NCBI RefSeq assembly: GCF_003339585.1 | Contig: NZ_QPKF01000003.1 | Location: 1-64,000, forward strand | Direction: 5' to 3' | Length of the DNA stretch: 64,000 bases | Source of the DNA: Exiguobacterium sp. RIT594 | GTDB lineage: Bacteria > Bacillota > Bacilli > Exiguobacteriales > Exiguobacteriaceae | Part shown: one piece after another, positions 1-8,960 of the stretch | How positions within the stretch are numbered: the stretch's first letter is position 1 | Layout of the letters: each line of letters begins with the position of its first letter | The notes under the pieces: model-generated | Databases searched by the model: none | What the model was told of the DNA's origin: nothing | The model's input: only the letters and a program-made list of their open reading frames with translations | Position numbers and translations under genes: made by a program

Positions 1-59
1 AAGATACGTTTTTTGCCTCATCGTTCAGTTTTCAAAGTTCGTCGTGTCGTTTTCAGCGA

Positions 60-182
60 CTTTAATAAGATATCACGGAATAACTTATGCGTCAACCGTT
101 TTTTTCTCGTTTTTTTCATCGCGTCAATGGCGTGTGCCTGTCGACATGTATTAATATACTATCTCGAGATAATAACGTCAAT
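60..182 (-). promoter_or_regulatory. Tandem promoters, probably of an rRNA operon to the left
   Basis: Read on the minus strand, two promoters follow each other. P1 has -35 TTGACG (181-176), a 17-bp spacer and -10 TATATT (158-153). P2 has -35 TTGACG (95-90), a 17-bp spacer and -10 TATCTT (72-67). An A/T-rich tract (about 185-240) precedes P1 like an UP element. The DNA downstream (40-1) contains CTTTGAAAACTGAAC, a sequence typical of rRNA leaders and spacers in Bacilli. In B. subtilis the rrnD operon lies beside ygxA, which matches. The operon itself is outside the window, so this is inference. Confidence 0.7.
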
Positions 183-243
183 GCTTTTTCATCATTTTTC
201 TTGTTATTATTTTTTTCTTCTATATATGCTTACTCTATTTAAT

Positions 244-282
244 TTAAAAAAACAAAAAACCGGTCTGTCAAACGACCGGTTC
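244..282 (-). terminator. Intrinsic terminator of ygxA
   Basis: Inverted repeat AACCGGTC (258-265) and GACCGGTT (274-281) overlaps the ygxA stop. On the minus strand it is followed by a T-rich run. Confidence 0.85.
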
Positions 283-1137
283 ATATGTCACGAGTTCAAC
301 GCCAAGTCCTTTCGTGCGTTGGTACGAAATCCGGACCAACCCTTTCCGGATGAAGAAATCAATCAAACTACCTAAATCAACTTTCAATTCTGTCAAACGG
401 CTTTCTTCCATCAATTCTTGCATCGTCCAAGGATGGTCGTGCTCTCGCATGACTTCGAATAAGTATCTGCCACCGGACAATACTTTCGATTGCAGTAAAT
501 GCTCTAGTCCGATCAGCGCTAAATGAATCCGTTGTTCCAAGGTTTCTTCACTTAACAGAAGTTGTTCATATAATTTGTAGACATCCGGATCGTCCAGTCG
601 CGCCTGCTCCCAAACGACGACTTCCGGATGCGCACCTTTTTCCAACACCGACAACCGGGCCAAATGATGCAGTGCATGATGAACATGCGTATAGGCATCA
701 TAATAATTCCCGCGACTGAACAGATTTCTTCCGTCCTGAAAACGGCGCAGTAGTTTTGCGAATGATAGCGACATCTGTAAACAGCGTTCCGTTTCCGGAA
801 AATTGAGCAGTTGTTTTTTTAAATCCGTCAAATAATCATTCCGTTCAAAAACGATGGTCCCTTCCGACACCCAATGGACAGCGCGGCGATTCGCATTTAA
901 AATCAACCAACGGGAAAGGACTTGTTCATGCACAAGATGTAATGAAACCCGAAGTGTATCCAAACGATAATGTTTCACTGTCCACTCGATAGAAGGATCT
1001 CGGGTAATTACTAAGAGTAAAACATCAAATTGATCGGTCAAAGAGTCTCTCGGTTGCCTTTTTTCAACAGAGATAATTCCTTGTGTCTCCGGATAAGCCG
1101 CATATTCTGAATAAATCGTTCGTGTTGCTTGTTCCAT
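268..1137 (-). CDS. ygxA: YgxA-like nucleotidyltransferase-fold protein
   Basis: A 289-residue soluble protein matching the YgxA family by its position next to ygzB and perR and by overall character. The N-terminal half (about 1-120) corresponds to a nucleotidyltransferase-like fold. The middle is helical and His-rich (YDAYTHVHHALHHLARL, about residues 145-165), like a HEPN-type helical domain. The C-terminus looks like a winged-helix segment. No substrate is known for the family and I do not see a full GS-x-D-x-D catalytic motif, so activity is uncertain. It is a single-gene unit ending in its own terminator, just downstream of which the presumed rRNA promoters begin. Confidence 0.75.
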   Translation of the reverse strand: MEQATRTIYSEYAAYPETQGIISVEKRQPRDSLTDQFDVLLLVITRDPSIEWTVKHYRLDTLRVSLHLVHEQVLSRWLILNANRRAVHWVSEGTIVFERNDYLTDLKKQLLNFPETERCLQMSLSFAKLLRRFQDGRNLFSRGNYYDAYTHVHHALHHLARLSVLEKGAHPEVVVWEQARLDDPDVYKLYEQLLLSEETLEQRIHLALIGLEHLLQSKVLSGGRYLFEVMREHDHPWTMQELMEESRLTELKVDLGSLIDFFIRKGLVRISYQRTKGLGVELVTYEPVV

Positions 1138-1271
1138 TTCCTTCTCACCCTTCTCTACTCCATACTCGTTACTCTGATCATTCGTCCGTTACCATTTTCG
1201 ACAAAAAATCAATCGTTCCTGCTTCTGACTCGATCCAACAATATGCTAGACTGACTATAGGGGGAATTCAT

Positions 1272-1634
1272 GTGAAAAAACAACGCAAGAATAAAATAAA
1301 CCGCGCCCGCAACTTGGCAATGTTCCTTGTCTTTGGTGGAATGCTTGTCATGTATGGCGGTCTTTTGTTAAAACAATTCGAAATCATCATGGTCATCCTC
1401 ATGCTTGTCGGGTTCGTCATGGTCCTTGCCAGTACGGCGCTCTATTTCTTGATCGGGCTCACTTCGACGAAAGCAGCCGTCGTCACCTGCCCAAACTGCG
1501 GCAAGGAGACGAAAGTCCTCGGGCGAGTCGATTTATGTATGCACTGCGACGAACCTCTGACGATGGACCGTAACCTGGAAGGAAAAGAATTTGATGAAAA
1601 GTACAATAAACACAGTAAACGAGCTCCCCGTTAA
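1272..1634 (+). CDS. ygzB: UPF0295 membrane protein YgzB
   Basis: A 120-residue membrane protein of the UPF0295/YgzB family. Two hydrophobic helices lie at about residues 15-35 and 40-62. They are followed by a small cytoplasmic zinc-ribbon-like segment, CPNCGKETKVLG and CMHC, and the family ending LEGKEFDEKYN. GTG at 1272 is chosen as start because AGGGG lies about 7 bases upstream and the family starts there; the reading frame is open further upstream without a ribosome site. The gene is divergent from ygxA and convergent with perR, as in B. subtilis. Function is unknown; the link to perR is only positional. Confidence 0.85.
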   Translation: MKKQRKNKINRARNLAMFLVFGGMLVMYGGLLLKQFEIIMVILMLVGFVMVLASTALYFLIGLTSTKAAVVTCPNCGKETKVLGRVDLCMHCDEPLTMDRNLEGKEFDEKYNKHSKRAPR

Positions 1635-1650
1635 GGAAGCTCGTTTTTTT
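1617..1650 (+). terminator. Terminator of ygzB, also between convergent perR
   Basis: ACGAGCT ... AGCTCGT hairpin overlaps the ygzB stop and is followed by TTTTTTT on the plus strand. The minus-strand exit side lacks a long T-run, so it mainly serves ygzB. Confidence 0.75.
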
Positions 1651-2083
1651 AATGCACGTTTGATTGGCACTCCGGACAAGTCCCGTAAACCTCAAGACGA
1701 TGACGATCTACTTTAAAACCTGTTAAATGCGCCGCAACCGTCTCGACGTCATCTAAAACAGGATAGTTGAAATCAACGATTTTCCCGCATCCTTCGCAAA
1801 TCATATGGTAATGACGCGTCGTAACGAAATCAAAACGGCTTGAAGCATCTCCATAATTCATCTCTTCTACGATCCCTTTTTCTCTAAAGACCCGTAGATT
1901 ATTATAAACTGTCGCCACACTCATATTTGGAAAACGATGTTCGAGCGCACGATAAATTTCATCTGCTGTCGGATGTGTATGTCCCGTCGTTAAATATTCC
2001 AAAATCGCATGACGTTGTGGTGTCATCCGAACGCCTGATTCACGTAAAGAGCGTACTGCATCATCTAGCATTTCGTTCGCCAC
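1649..2083 (-). CDS. perR: Peroxide-sensing repressor PerR
   Basis: A 144-residue Fur-family regulator. The PerR metal site is complete: His37, Asp85, His91, His93 and Asp104. Asp85 and Asp104 favour PerR over Fur or Zur. The structural zinc site is Cys96/Cys99 and Cys136/Cys139. The DNA-binding helix reads [13 protein letters not shown]. With Mn or Fe bound, PerR represses peroxide defence genes; Fe-catalysed oxidation of the site histidines releases it. The start is GTG at 2083, preceded by GAGGGGATGAC. A Per box upstream (2121-2135) suggests autoregulation. Synteny with ygzB, ygxA and gsaB supports orthology with B. subtilis PerR. Confidence 0.95.
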   Translation of the reverse strand: MANEMLDDAVRSLRESGVRMTPQRHAILEYLTTGHTHPTADEIYRALEHRFPNMSVATVYNNLRVFREKGIVEEMNYGDASSRFDFVTTRHYHMICEGCGKIVDFNYPVLDDVETVAAHLTGFKVDRHRLEVYGTCPECQSNVH

Positions 2084-2120
2084 GTCATCCCCTCATTTCT
2101 ATCTTTCATTGATTATTAGA

Positions 2121-2135
2121 TTGTAATCTTTATAA
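2121..2135. promoter_or_regulatory. Per box between perR and gsaB
   Basis: TTGTAATCTTTATAA matches the Per-box consensus TTATAATNATTATAA at 12 of 14 fixed positions. It lies 38 bp upstream of the perR start and 111 bp upstream of gsaB, so it could control either gene. Confidence 0.7.
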
Positions 2136-2245
2136 TTAGTCTACCTACATTATCTCTTTCCGTCAACGGCTCTGCTCCACGTTTGACGGACATGATACAA
2201 TCATATCGTGATATTTTTCACGTATCAATGATTGGAGGAATCATC

Positions 2246-3544
2246 ATGTCAACTCATGCAAATCGCCCGACTTCCGAAGCATTATATGAAGTAGCACAAC
2301 AATGTATCGTCGGAGGTGTGAACAGCCCATCCCGCTCTTATAAAGCAGTCGGAGGTGGTGCTCCCGTTTATATGGAGCGTGGAGAAGGAGCTTACTTTTA
2401 TGATGTCGACGGCAATCGTTACATCGATTACTTAGCAGCTTACGGCCCGATTATCACCGGTCACGGTCATCGACATATTACGGAAGCAATCACGAACGCT
2501 TCGCGCAACGGTTTGTTATACGGAACACCCCATCGTCTCGAAATCGACTTTGCGCACAAACTCCAACAAGCGATTCCTTCTTTGGAAAAGGTCCGTTTTA
2601 CGAACTCCGGAACAGAGGCCGTCATGACGACGATCCGCGTCGCCCGCGCCTATACAGGACGTGAACTTGTCGTTAAATTCAGCGGTTGCTACCATGGTCA
2701 CTCGGACTTAATGCTGATCGCAGCCGGTAGCGGTCCTGCCACACTCGGTTCACCTGATTCGGCCGGTGTCACAAAAGCGACAGCCAAAGAAGTCATTACG
2801 ACACCGTTCAACGATATCGAGTCTTACCGTCAAATCATGGCAGAATGGGGCGATCAAGTCGCCTGTGTACTTGTCGAACCGATTGTCGGAAACTTCGGAA
2901 TCGTGGAGCCGCAACCCGGTTTCCTCGAAGCAATCAACGACATCACCCATGAACACGGTGCTCTTGTCATCTATGATGAGGTCATCACGGCTTTCCGTTT
3001 CATGTACGGCAGCGCGCAAGAACTCTTGAACATCCGCCCAGACATGACAGCGCTCGGAAAAATCATCGGCGGCGGTCTGCCGATCGGTGCGTATGGCGGA
3101 CGCCAAGATATCATGGAACATGTTGCGCCGCTTGGTCCTGCCTATCAAGCAGGTACGATGGCCGGAAATCCAGCTTCGATGGCAGCTGGAATCGCCTGCC
3201 TCGAGTTGCTCGAACAGCCCGGTGTATACGAAGAGTTCGACCGTCTCGGTGCAAAACTCGAACAAGGAATACTAGAGGCTGCTGACACGCATGACGTCAC
3301 GGTTACGATCAACCGTCTTAAAGGTGCATTGACGGTTTACTTCACGGACGAAACGGTCATCGACTATTTGGGTGCCGAACGTGCCGACAGTGAAATGTTC
3401 GGCCGTTTCTTCAAGTTAATGCTCGAACAAGGCGTCAACCTTGCTCCTTCGAAATACGAAGCCTGGTTTTTGACGACAGCGCACACGGACGCAGACATCG
3501 ACGAAACAATCGTTGCTGTCAACCGTGCTTTCGCCCAACTTTAA
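2246..3544 (+). CDS. gsaB: Glutamate-1-semialdehyde 2,1-aminomutase (GsaB type)
   Basis: A 432-residue PLP enzyme that converts glutamate-1-semialdehyde to 5-aminolevulinate in the C5 route to heme. Visible landmarks are [10 protein letters not shown] near the N-terminus, [11 protein letters not shown] at about 119-129, the cofactor Asp in VIYDEV (about 244), and the Schiff-base lysine in [10 protein letters not shown] (about 272). ATG at 2246 has GGAGG 7 bases upstream. An extended -10 (TGATACAAT, 2193-2201) could be its promoter. By position next to perR this is the second aminomutase gene (gsaB) rather than the hemL of the hemAXCDBL operon. Heme synthesis and peroxide control are linked in Bacilli. 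Confidence 0.9.
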   Translation: MSTHANRPTSEALYEVAQQCIVGGVNSPSRSYKAVGGGAPVYMERGEGAYFYDVDGNRYIDYLAAYGPIITGHGHRHITEAITNASRNGLLYGTPHRLEIDFAHKLQQAIPSLEKVRFTNSGTEAVMTTIRVARAYTGRELVVKFSGCYHGHSDLMLIAAGSGPATLGSPDSAGVTKATAKEVITTPFNDIESYRQIMAEWGDQVACVLVEPIVGNFGIVEPQPGFLEAINDITHEHGALVIYDEVITAFRFMYGSAQELLNIRPDMTALGKIIGGGLPIGAYGGRQDIMEHVAPLGPAYQAGTMAGNPASMAAGIACLELLEQPGVYEEFDRLGAKLEQGILEAADTHDVTVTINRLKGALTVYFTDETVIDYLGAERADSEMFGRFFKLMLEQGVNLAPSKYEAWFLTTAHTDADIDETIVAVNRAFAQL

Positions 3545-3560
3545 ATCAATTCTTCATACA

Positions 3561-3596
3561 AAAAGGCTGTTCCGTTTTTCGCGGAACAGCCTTTTT
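3561..3596. terminator. Bidirectional terminator between gsaB and ygaD
   Basis: Strong hairpin AAGGCTGTTCCG / CGGAACAGCCTT (3563-3593) with T-rich exits in both directions, placed between convergent genes. Confidence 0.9.
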
Positions 3597-5387
3597 TCAT
3601 TCAACTAGCTCTAGGTTTTGAATTGCATACAGTTCAAAGTAGGCGCCACGTTTTCGCATCAATTCTTCATGACGTCCCATTTCCGTGATCTGACCGTTTT
3701 CAATGACAACAATTTTATCGGCATCGGTGATGGTCGAAAGACGGTGGGCGACGGTAAACGTCGTCCGTCCTTTCGCGAGACGGGCAAGCGAATCCTGAAT
3801 CATCGATTCACTTTCCAAATCCAGTGCACTCGTCGCTTCATCCAAAATCAAAATCGGTGGATTTTTGAGGAATACCCGGGCAATTGCCAGACGTTGTTTT
3901 TGGCCGCCTGACAATTTGACACCCCGTTCGCCGACCGGTGTTTTATAACCGTCCGCCAAACGTTCGATGAATTCATGGGCATTTGCCGCTTTTGCTGCCG
4001 CAACGACCTCTTCATCCGTTGCCTCGGGATTTCCCATCTTAATGTTCATTTCGACCGATTCACTGAACAGAATCGATTCCTGCATGACCATACCGATTTG
4101 ATCGCGAAGACCACGTAACTTCAAATCACGAATGTCGACGCCGTCAAGCGTGATTCGCCCGGAGGACACGTCGTAAAAACGGGGAATCAGACTGACCAGT
4201 GTTGATTTCCCGCCGCCCGACATCCCGACGAAAGCAATCCGTTCTCCCGCCTGTACATCGAGCGTCAACCGGTCAATCGCCCGTTCGCCGCCTTCTTCGT
4301 AAGAGAAACTGATATTTTCAAACTGAACGTTCCCTTTGACAGCTACCGGATTTTTCGCATTGGCTTTTTCCGTAATGTCATACGGCTCATCCAGGAATTC
4401 AAACATCCGGTCCATCGAGGCAATCGACTGGGTCAGTGTCGTCGATGAGTTGACGAGACGACCGAGCGGTGCATACAGACGATCGATGTAGGCAATAAAG
4501 GCGACCATCGTCCCAAGTGATTCCTGTCCGTTCAGAACGAGGAAGGCCGCTGCACCGAAAATCAAAATCGGTGCAAAATCGGTAATCGTCGAGACGACGA
4601 CGTACGTCCGGGCATTCCAGTTCGTTTGGCGTAAGGCCGCCGTCAAGAAACCATCGTTTTGTTTCTTGAACGCCTGATTTTCATGGGGCTCAAGCGCAAA
4701 GCTGCGGATGACTGCCATTCCGTTGACCCGTTCCGTCAAGTGTCCTTGCAGTTCAGCGAGCGCTGCAGACCGGTCCCGTGTCAGACTGCGGAGCCGTCCG
4801 TAAAAGAACTTAACCGCGAGTGCGTAAAATGGCAACGGAATGATGGCGACGAGCGTCAGTTTCGGATCAATTGTCCACATGATGGCGATGGCAATCAAAA
4901 TCGTAATCATATCAAGCCATAAATTCATCAGTCCGGTGACGACAAAATCTTTTGTTTGTTCGACATCATTGATGATCCGGGAGATGACTTCACCTGTTTT
5001 CGTATTTGAATAAAAGCGGAGTGACAATTTCTGAACATGATCAAACAGACGATTCCGGACATCAAATAAAATTTTTGACGCCGACCACTGGGCCAGATAC
5101 TGCCGGATGTATTCAAGCGGCGGTTTGATGACAAGGAAGACGAAGAATCCGGCCCCGATCAAATAGGCCAGCTCTTTACTGCGCTCCGCGAGGGGAACCG
5201 TCGTCGATTCATCCAGGAGATTGTCAATGATGTACTTGTAGAGCAGCGGCAATCCTAACGGAATCGAAAACTTGATGATCCCGACGAACACCGTTAAGAG
5301 AATTTGTTTTTTATACGGTTTGACGAATTCCATGTACCGCCGGATGGAACCCTTCTCTTTTAACTGTTTTTGTTTTGCTTTACCCAT
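3597..5387 (-). CDS. ygaD: YgaD-like ABC exporter, membrane-ATPase fusion
   Basis: A 596-residue half-transporter of the MsbA/LmrA type. The first about 330 residues carry six transmembrane helices. The ATPase domain (about 345-590) has Walker A GMSGGGKST, signature LSGGQ, Walker B ILILDEATSALD with the catalytic Glu, and the switch His in AHRLS. All sites are canonical, so it could act as a homodimer. Substrate is unknown; drugs or lipids are usual for the family. It lies downstream of ygaC, separated by a terminator hairpin, in the same order as in B. subtilis. ATG at 5387 is preceded by AAGGG. Confidence 0.88.
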   Translation of the reverse strand: MGKAKQKQLKEKGSIRRYMEFVKPYKKQILLTVFVGIIKFSIPLGLPLLYKYIIDNLLDESTTVPLAERSKELAYLIGAGFFVFLVIKPPLEYIRQYLAQWSASKILFDVRNRLFDHVQKLSLRFYSNTKTGEVISRIINDVEQTKDFVVTGLMNLWLDMITILIAIAIMWTIDPKLTLVAIIPLPFYALAVKFFYGRLRSLTRDRSAALAELQGHLTERVNGMAVIRSFALEPHENQAFKKQNDGFLTAALRQTNWNARTYVVVSTITDFAPILIFGAAAFLVLNGQESLGTMVAFIAYIDRLYAPLGRLVNSSTTLTQSIASMDRMFEFLDEPYDITEKANAKNPVAVKGNVQFENISFSYEEGGERAIDRLTLDVQAGERIAFVGMSGGGKSTLVSLIPRFYDVSSGRITLDGVDIRDLKLRGLRDQIGMVMQESILFSESVEMNIKMGNPEATDEEVVAAAKAANAHEFIERLADGYKTPVGERGVKLSGGQKQRLAIARVFLKNPPILILDEATSALDLESESMIQDSLARLAKGRTTFTVAHRLSTITDADKIVVIENGQITEMGRHEELMRKRGAYFELYAIQNLELVE

Positions 5388-5407
5388 GTATTTCCCTTCT
5401 TTCCACT

Positions 5408-5434
5408 AAAAAAAGACGATGGCGAACCATCATC
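5408..5434 (-). terminator. Terminator overlapping the 3' end of ygaC
   Basis: On the minus strand, GATGATGG-TTCG-CCATCGTC followed by seven T. An 8-bp stem with a UUCG-type tetraloop lies over the ygaC stop, so ygaC and ygaD are at least partly uncoupled. Confidence 0.75.
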
Positions 5435-5972
5435 TCCGATATCTTGTTTCGTATTCACGATACCACGTTTCCACGAAAGCTGGATTGAATGGACCCTTGC
5501 GACTGCGAATCCATTGAATCAAAATCTGAACGTTGTCTTTCAGAATACGATCAATCGCTTTCGGATAGTTCATCTCCCGGCGATGTTTTTCGTACTCGTC
5601 CTCATCCAAAATCATGTAAGACATGTCCGGATAGACTTTGATATCTAAATCATAATCAATGTACTTGACTGCTCGATCCTTTTCATCAAACGTCGAAGGT
5701 GACCCTAAGTTGCAGTAATAGTAGATTCCGTCTTCACGAATCATACAGATTACATTAAACCAGAGTTCTGTCGAAAAATAACAAATCGCGGGTTCTCGTG
5801 TCCGCCACTGACGACCATCCGATTCACTGACCATAATCCGGTCATTGAATCCAATCAATTCTTCTTCCGTCGATTTAAGCACGAGCGTTTCTTCCCAAAC
5901 TCTGTGTAAGCTGCCGTTATGTTTGAAACTTTGAATCTCAATCTTGCTACTTTCTTTTGGGAATCGACTCAT
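5430..5972 (-). CDS. ygaC: Nucleoside tri/diphosphatase-family protein YgaC (UPF0374, DUF402)
   Basis: A 180-residue protein of the UPF0374/DUF402 family. Recognisable parts are the N-terminal [19 protein letters not shown], the central [22 protein letters not shown], and [14 protein letters not shown] followed by an Asp/Glu-rich stretch ([11 protein letters not shown]). The acidic cluster fits a metal-binding hydrolase site. Family members hydrolyse nucleoside tri- and diphosphates in vitro. The start has AGGAG at a normal distance. A TATAAT at 6031-6026 upstream could be its -10, though no good -35 is seen. Synteny with ygaD and gsaB agrees with B. subtilis. Confidence 0.82.
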   Translation of the reverse strand: MSRFPKESSKIEIQSFKHNGSLHRVWEETLVLKSTEEELIGFNDRIMVSESDGRQWRTREPAICYFSTELWFNVICMIREDGIYYYCNLGSPSTFDEKDRAVKYIDYDLDIKVYPDMSYMILDEDEYEKHRREMNYPKAIDRILKDNVQILIQWIRSRKGPFNPAFVETWYREYETRYRR

Positions 5973-6089
5973 GTGCTACTCCTTTCTGAAGCTTTTTATT
6001 CAGTTTTTTCTATACCCTCGTGCTTATTATACCCATTTTCAGAACACATGAAAAACGAAAGGCTACTTTTTCAGGAAAATGACTGGTAT

Positions 6090-6515
6090 TTAACTTGAAA
6101 AATGATGTAATATTGCCTGTTTTCGCTGTTGAAACATCGGTTTCAGAATAAAACCATCGACCAACCATTTTGGTAAATACGATTTATACACCAAGTCATC
6201 AATCATATAGACGCCGTCCGGTCGTTCCTCCACACGGTGAATATGACACCAGGCCGTAAAGGGAAACGGAACTTTGATTCCGACATCGACGAATAAATCG
6301 TTCCCGACCAACGGAATGATTGAGTCCCATTTCACGAAAATCGGTGGAAGGCCGACCTTCAGCTGAATCGTATTGCCGGCATATGTCCGTGTATCCCCGT
6401 TCGTCTGTACTTTCGGGAACGTCGTCATCCCGGTCAGGGCTTTGGCATCACTTAAAAAGGACCAGGCTTGTTCCTTCGTCGCCGGTACTTTCGTTTCTGT
6501 ATAAAAATGATCCAT
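6090..6515 (-). CDS. SRPBCC (START-like) domain protein
   Basis: A 141-residue single-domain protein of the SRPBCC/polyketide-cyclase-like superfamily. It begins MDHFYTETKVPATKEQAWSF, typical of the first strand and helix of this fold, with alternating strands in the middle and a long C-terminal helix. Such proteins bind hydrophobic ligands in a cavity; no ligand can be predicted. Its start touches the mutY stop (shared base 6515), so it is translated from the same message. The fold call is from sequence style only. Confidence 0.6.
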   Translation of the reverse strand: MDHFYTETKVPATKEQAWSFLSDAKALTGMTTFPKVQTNGDTRTYAGNTIQLKVGLPPIFVKWDSIIPLVGNDLFVDVGIKVPFPFTAWCHIHRVEERPDGVYMIDDLVYKSYLPKWLVDGFILKPMFQQRKQAILHHFSS

Positions 6516-7531
6516 TAGAGCTCCTCCTTTAACAAACGGTCAATTTTCATCTGGGCAACGGAAATCGGTTGTTTTTCATATGTCGGTTCATCCATTAACA
6601 CGGTCCCTTCCGGTTGTGTCGCAACACGGTACACCGTGATGTCCCAAATCCGGTGCGAAAAGATATGTTTAACACTGCCGACGCGGATTCCCGGCTGTTC
6701 TTCCGTCGATTCAATCAAAGGGTACTGCCACATACCGGCCAAGAGTCCTGTATCCGGGCGTCGCATGACTGCGACTTGTCCATTTTCCTCATAGACAAGG
6801 GCATCATACCGGATCGTCTGTGTTTTGCCTTTTTTCGTTTTGACGGGAAGTTCTGCCTGAACGGACCGGTCGTAAGCAAAACAGACATCATTGACCGGAC
6901 AAAGTCCGCACATCGGTGATTTTGGTGTACAGACCATCGCACCAAGTTCCATCAATCCTTGATTAAAGCTCGACGGGTCCGCATGATCAATCAATTCATG
7001 AACAGCCGCTTCAAAGACTTTCCGTGTTTTCGGCACCGCAATATCGTCATAAATCCCGAGAACCCGGGATAATACACGCATGACGTTCCCGTCAACAGCC
7101 GGTTCCGGATGACCGTAAGCAATCGAAAGAACAGCACCGGTCGTATAGGGACCGACCCCCCGTAAACTTTCAAACCGTTCTTTTTCGTCCGGTACGATTC
7201 CATCATATTTTTCAACAACTTCCTGAACGGCGATTTGAAGGTTCTTAACCCGGGAATAGTACCCTAAGCCTTCCCAATATTTTAAGACTTCACTTTGGTC
7301 GGCTGCCGCTAAATCATGAGGGGTTGGAAAACGTTCCGTGAACCGGTGGTAATAAGGGATTACCGTATCGACCCTTGTCTGTTGCAGCATGATCTCACTG
7401 ATCCAGATATGATAGGGATTTTTCGTTTCACGCCACGGCAACTGTCGTTGTTCGCGCAAAAACCACTGGACTAATTCCGTTGTAAAATGCCGTTTATTAA
7501 AGTTTGTGAAATATTCTGTAACAAGAGTCAA
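6515..7531 (-). CDS. mutY: A/G-specific adenine DNA glycosylase MutY
   Basis: A 338-residue base-excision repair enzyme that removes adenine mispaired with 8-oxoguanine. The catalytic Glu46 lies in SEIMLQQTRV. The helix-hairpin-helix LRGVGPYTTGAV is at about 123-134, the catalytic Asp147 in AVDGNVMRVLSR, and the 4Fe-4S loop is Cys201-x6-Cys208-x2-Cys211-x5-Cys217. The C-terminal third is the Nudix-like 8-oxoG recognition domain (MRRPDTGLLAGMWQYP). It corresponds to YfhQ in B. subtilis and is divergent from yfhP, as there. Length is normal. Confidence 0.95.
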   Translation of the reverse strand: MTLVTEYFTNFNKRHFTTELVQWFLREQRQLPWRETKNPYHIWISEIMLQQTRVDTVIPYYHRFTERFPTPHDLAAADQSEVLKYWEGLGYYSRVKNLQIAVQEVVEKYDGIVPDEKERFESLRGVGPYTTGAVLSIAYGHPEPAVDGNVMRVLSRVLGIYDDIAVPKTRKVFEAAVHELIDHADPSSFNQGLMELGAMVCTPKSPMCGLCPVNDVCFAYDRSVQAELPVKTKKGKTQTIRYDALVYEENGQVAVMRRPDTGLLAGMWQYPLIESTEEQPGIRVGSVKHIFSHRIWDITVYRVATQPEGTVLMDEPTYEKQPISVAQMKIDRLLKEEL

Positions 7532-7636
7532 AATATTACCTCTTTTCTATTTGATACGTTATAGTAAGTTCAATTAACCTTAAAATCAATTTACTGTTTT
7601 ATGATCCTGAATACTTTGATAAGGAGCGAATTCGCA

Positions 7637-8620
7637 TTGGATACTGGGACGCATATCGGAATGGGACTTTGCCTCGCCGCCATTTCCACACTTGAACCGG
7701 ATGTCGCCGCAAGCGCTACGCTGTTTGCGGCTGTCACGACGACGGCGTTGGTCGGTTCCCATGCTCCAGACTTTGATACTGTATTTAAATTTAAAGGCAA
7801 TAGTGCCTACCTGAGACAACACCGTGGTAAGTCCCACGGCTTAATTGCTTTAATTGCCTGGCCGTTACTGCTGTCGATTGTCATCGGCGCCCTGTTCGGC
7901 GTTCCACCTACTTCATTATGGCTGATGGCACAGATTGCTGTCGCCCTTCATGTCTTCGTCGATCTGTTTAATGCTTACGGCACGCAGGCGCTTCATCCTT
8001 TTAAGAAAACCTGGATTGGGTGGGGTGTCATCAATACGTTTGACCCCTATCTGTTTACGATGTATTACGGCGCGTTCGGCATTTGGTTATTGACCCGTGC
8101 AACAATCGTCATTTTCCCAATTCTGATTGCGATCGTCATCATTTATTACGCGGTGCAGTTCAAATTGCGAAACGATGCCCTGGCAACGGCAGCCCGTTAT
8201 TATGGCGGTGCTCACAAGCTGTTCATCTCACCCGGCATGAAATGGGATGAATGGCATGTCGCAGCACGTCTCCGGAATGAATATGCAGTTGTTAAAATCA
8301 ATTCCGGTACCGTCGTCGAATGCGGCAATTTCCGGATCAAAAATGAACCGCATGGTGATGAACTGTATGAGATTGTTAAAGAGAACGCCGATTTACAAGC
8401 TTTTCTTGAGTTCTCGAAAATTCATACGTATACCGTTTCCCGAAAAGACGGAATCGTTGAATACCGATTTACGAATTTGCGGTACTTTACGAAAGAAGTT
8501 TATCCGTTCGTTGCTGTCGTCCGGATTGATGCAGCTTCACGCCAAATCGTCAGCTCCTACACGGGATGGGTCTTCAGTGAGCGTACGTTGCAGAAAAAAT
8601 TAATCGTGCCTGCTTTATGA
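7637..8620 (+). CDS. yfhP: YfhP/YdjM-type membrane-bound metal-dependent hydrolase family protein
   Basis: A 327-residue protein with an N-terminal multi-helix membrane domain (about 1-185) of the YdjM/DUF457 family and a soluble C-terminal part. Conserved His/Asp residues that could bind metal include GTHIGMG at the start, GSHAPDFDT, RQHRGKSH and HVFVDLFNAYG. TTG at 7637 is chosen as start: AAGGAG lies 10 bases upstream and the product then begins MDTGTHIGMG like the family. ATG at 7601 is in frame but lacks a site. Synteny with mutY matches B. subtilis. Substrate is unknown. Confidence 0.82.
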   Translation: MDTGTHIGMGLCLAAISTLEPDVAASATLFAAVTTTALVGSHAPDFDTVFKFKGNSAYLRQHRGKSHGLIALIAWPLLLSIVIGALFGVPPTSLWLMAQIAVALHVFVDLFNAYGTQALHPFKKTWIGWGVINTFDPYLFTMYYGAFGIWLLTRATIVIFPILIAIVIIYYAVQFKLRNDALATAARYYGGAHKLFISPGMKWDEWHVAARLRNEYAVVKINSGTVVECGNFRIKNEPHGDELYEIVKENADLQAFLEFSKIHTYTVSRKDGIVEYRFTNLRYFTKEVYPFVAVVRIDAASRQIVSSYTGWVFSERTLQKKLIVPAL

Positions 8621-8622
8621 AT

Positions 8623-8673
8623 AAAGGACTCGCCATGCTCGGAAGATATCATTCCGAACCGCGAGTCCTTTTT
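8623..8673. terminator. Bidirectional terminator between yfhP and yfhJ
   Basis: Stem AAAGGACTCG (8623-8632) / CGAGTCCTTT (8662-8671) with an inner CGGAA/TTCCG helix, followed by T's on the plus strand. On the minus strand the exit is A/T rich. Confidence 0.85.
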
Positions 8674-8958
8674 TTAATTGAATGACTGATCGTCGCGTCC
8701 AATCATCAAATGCTTGAACTTCTCATTTGTCGTATTGAAACGATGAAGCATCGGACCATGTTGTTTGATTTGCTGCTGAACGAAACGAACGGCAACCGCT
8801 TCACCTTGATATTTTTCTCCCGCCCGTGCGAGCGTCGCTTCGAAATCTTCCCATAAGACTTCGACCCACGTCAAGGCTTCGAGCGGCGTCAGCGTCTCAT
8901 TGACTTCCTGTAATTCTTCCGCCAATTCGTTTAATGCTTCTGTACGATTTTGATCCAT
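8674..8958 (-). CDS. yfhJ: YfhJ-family protein with WVELL-type motif
   Basis: A 94-residue cytoplasmic protein of the small WVELL family (YfhJ). The signature here reads ALTWVEVLWEDFEAT, followed by RAG and a helical C-terminus. Function is unknown. Two in-frame ATG codons exist. The one at 8958 is preferred because AGGAGGA (8971-8965) sits 6 bases upstream, while it directly abuts the ATG at 8964. The gene is tightly coupled to yfhH upstream (2-base gap or 4-base overlap). Confidence 0.78.
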   Translation of the reverse strand: MDQNRTEALNELAEELQEVNETLTPLEALTWVEVLWEDFEATLARAGEKYQGEAVAVRFVQQQIKQHGPMLHRFNTTNEKFKHLMIGRDDQSFN

Positions 8959-8960
8959 TG

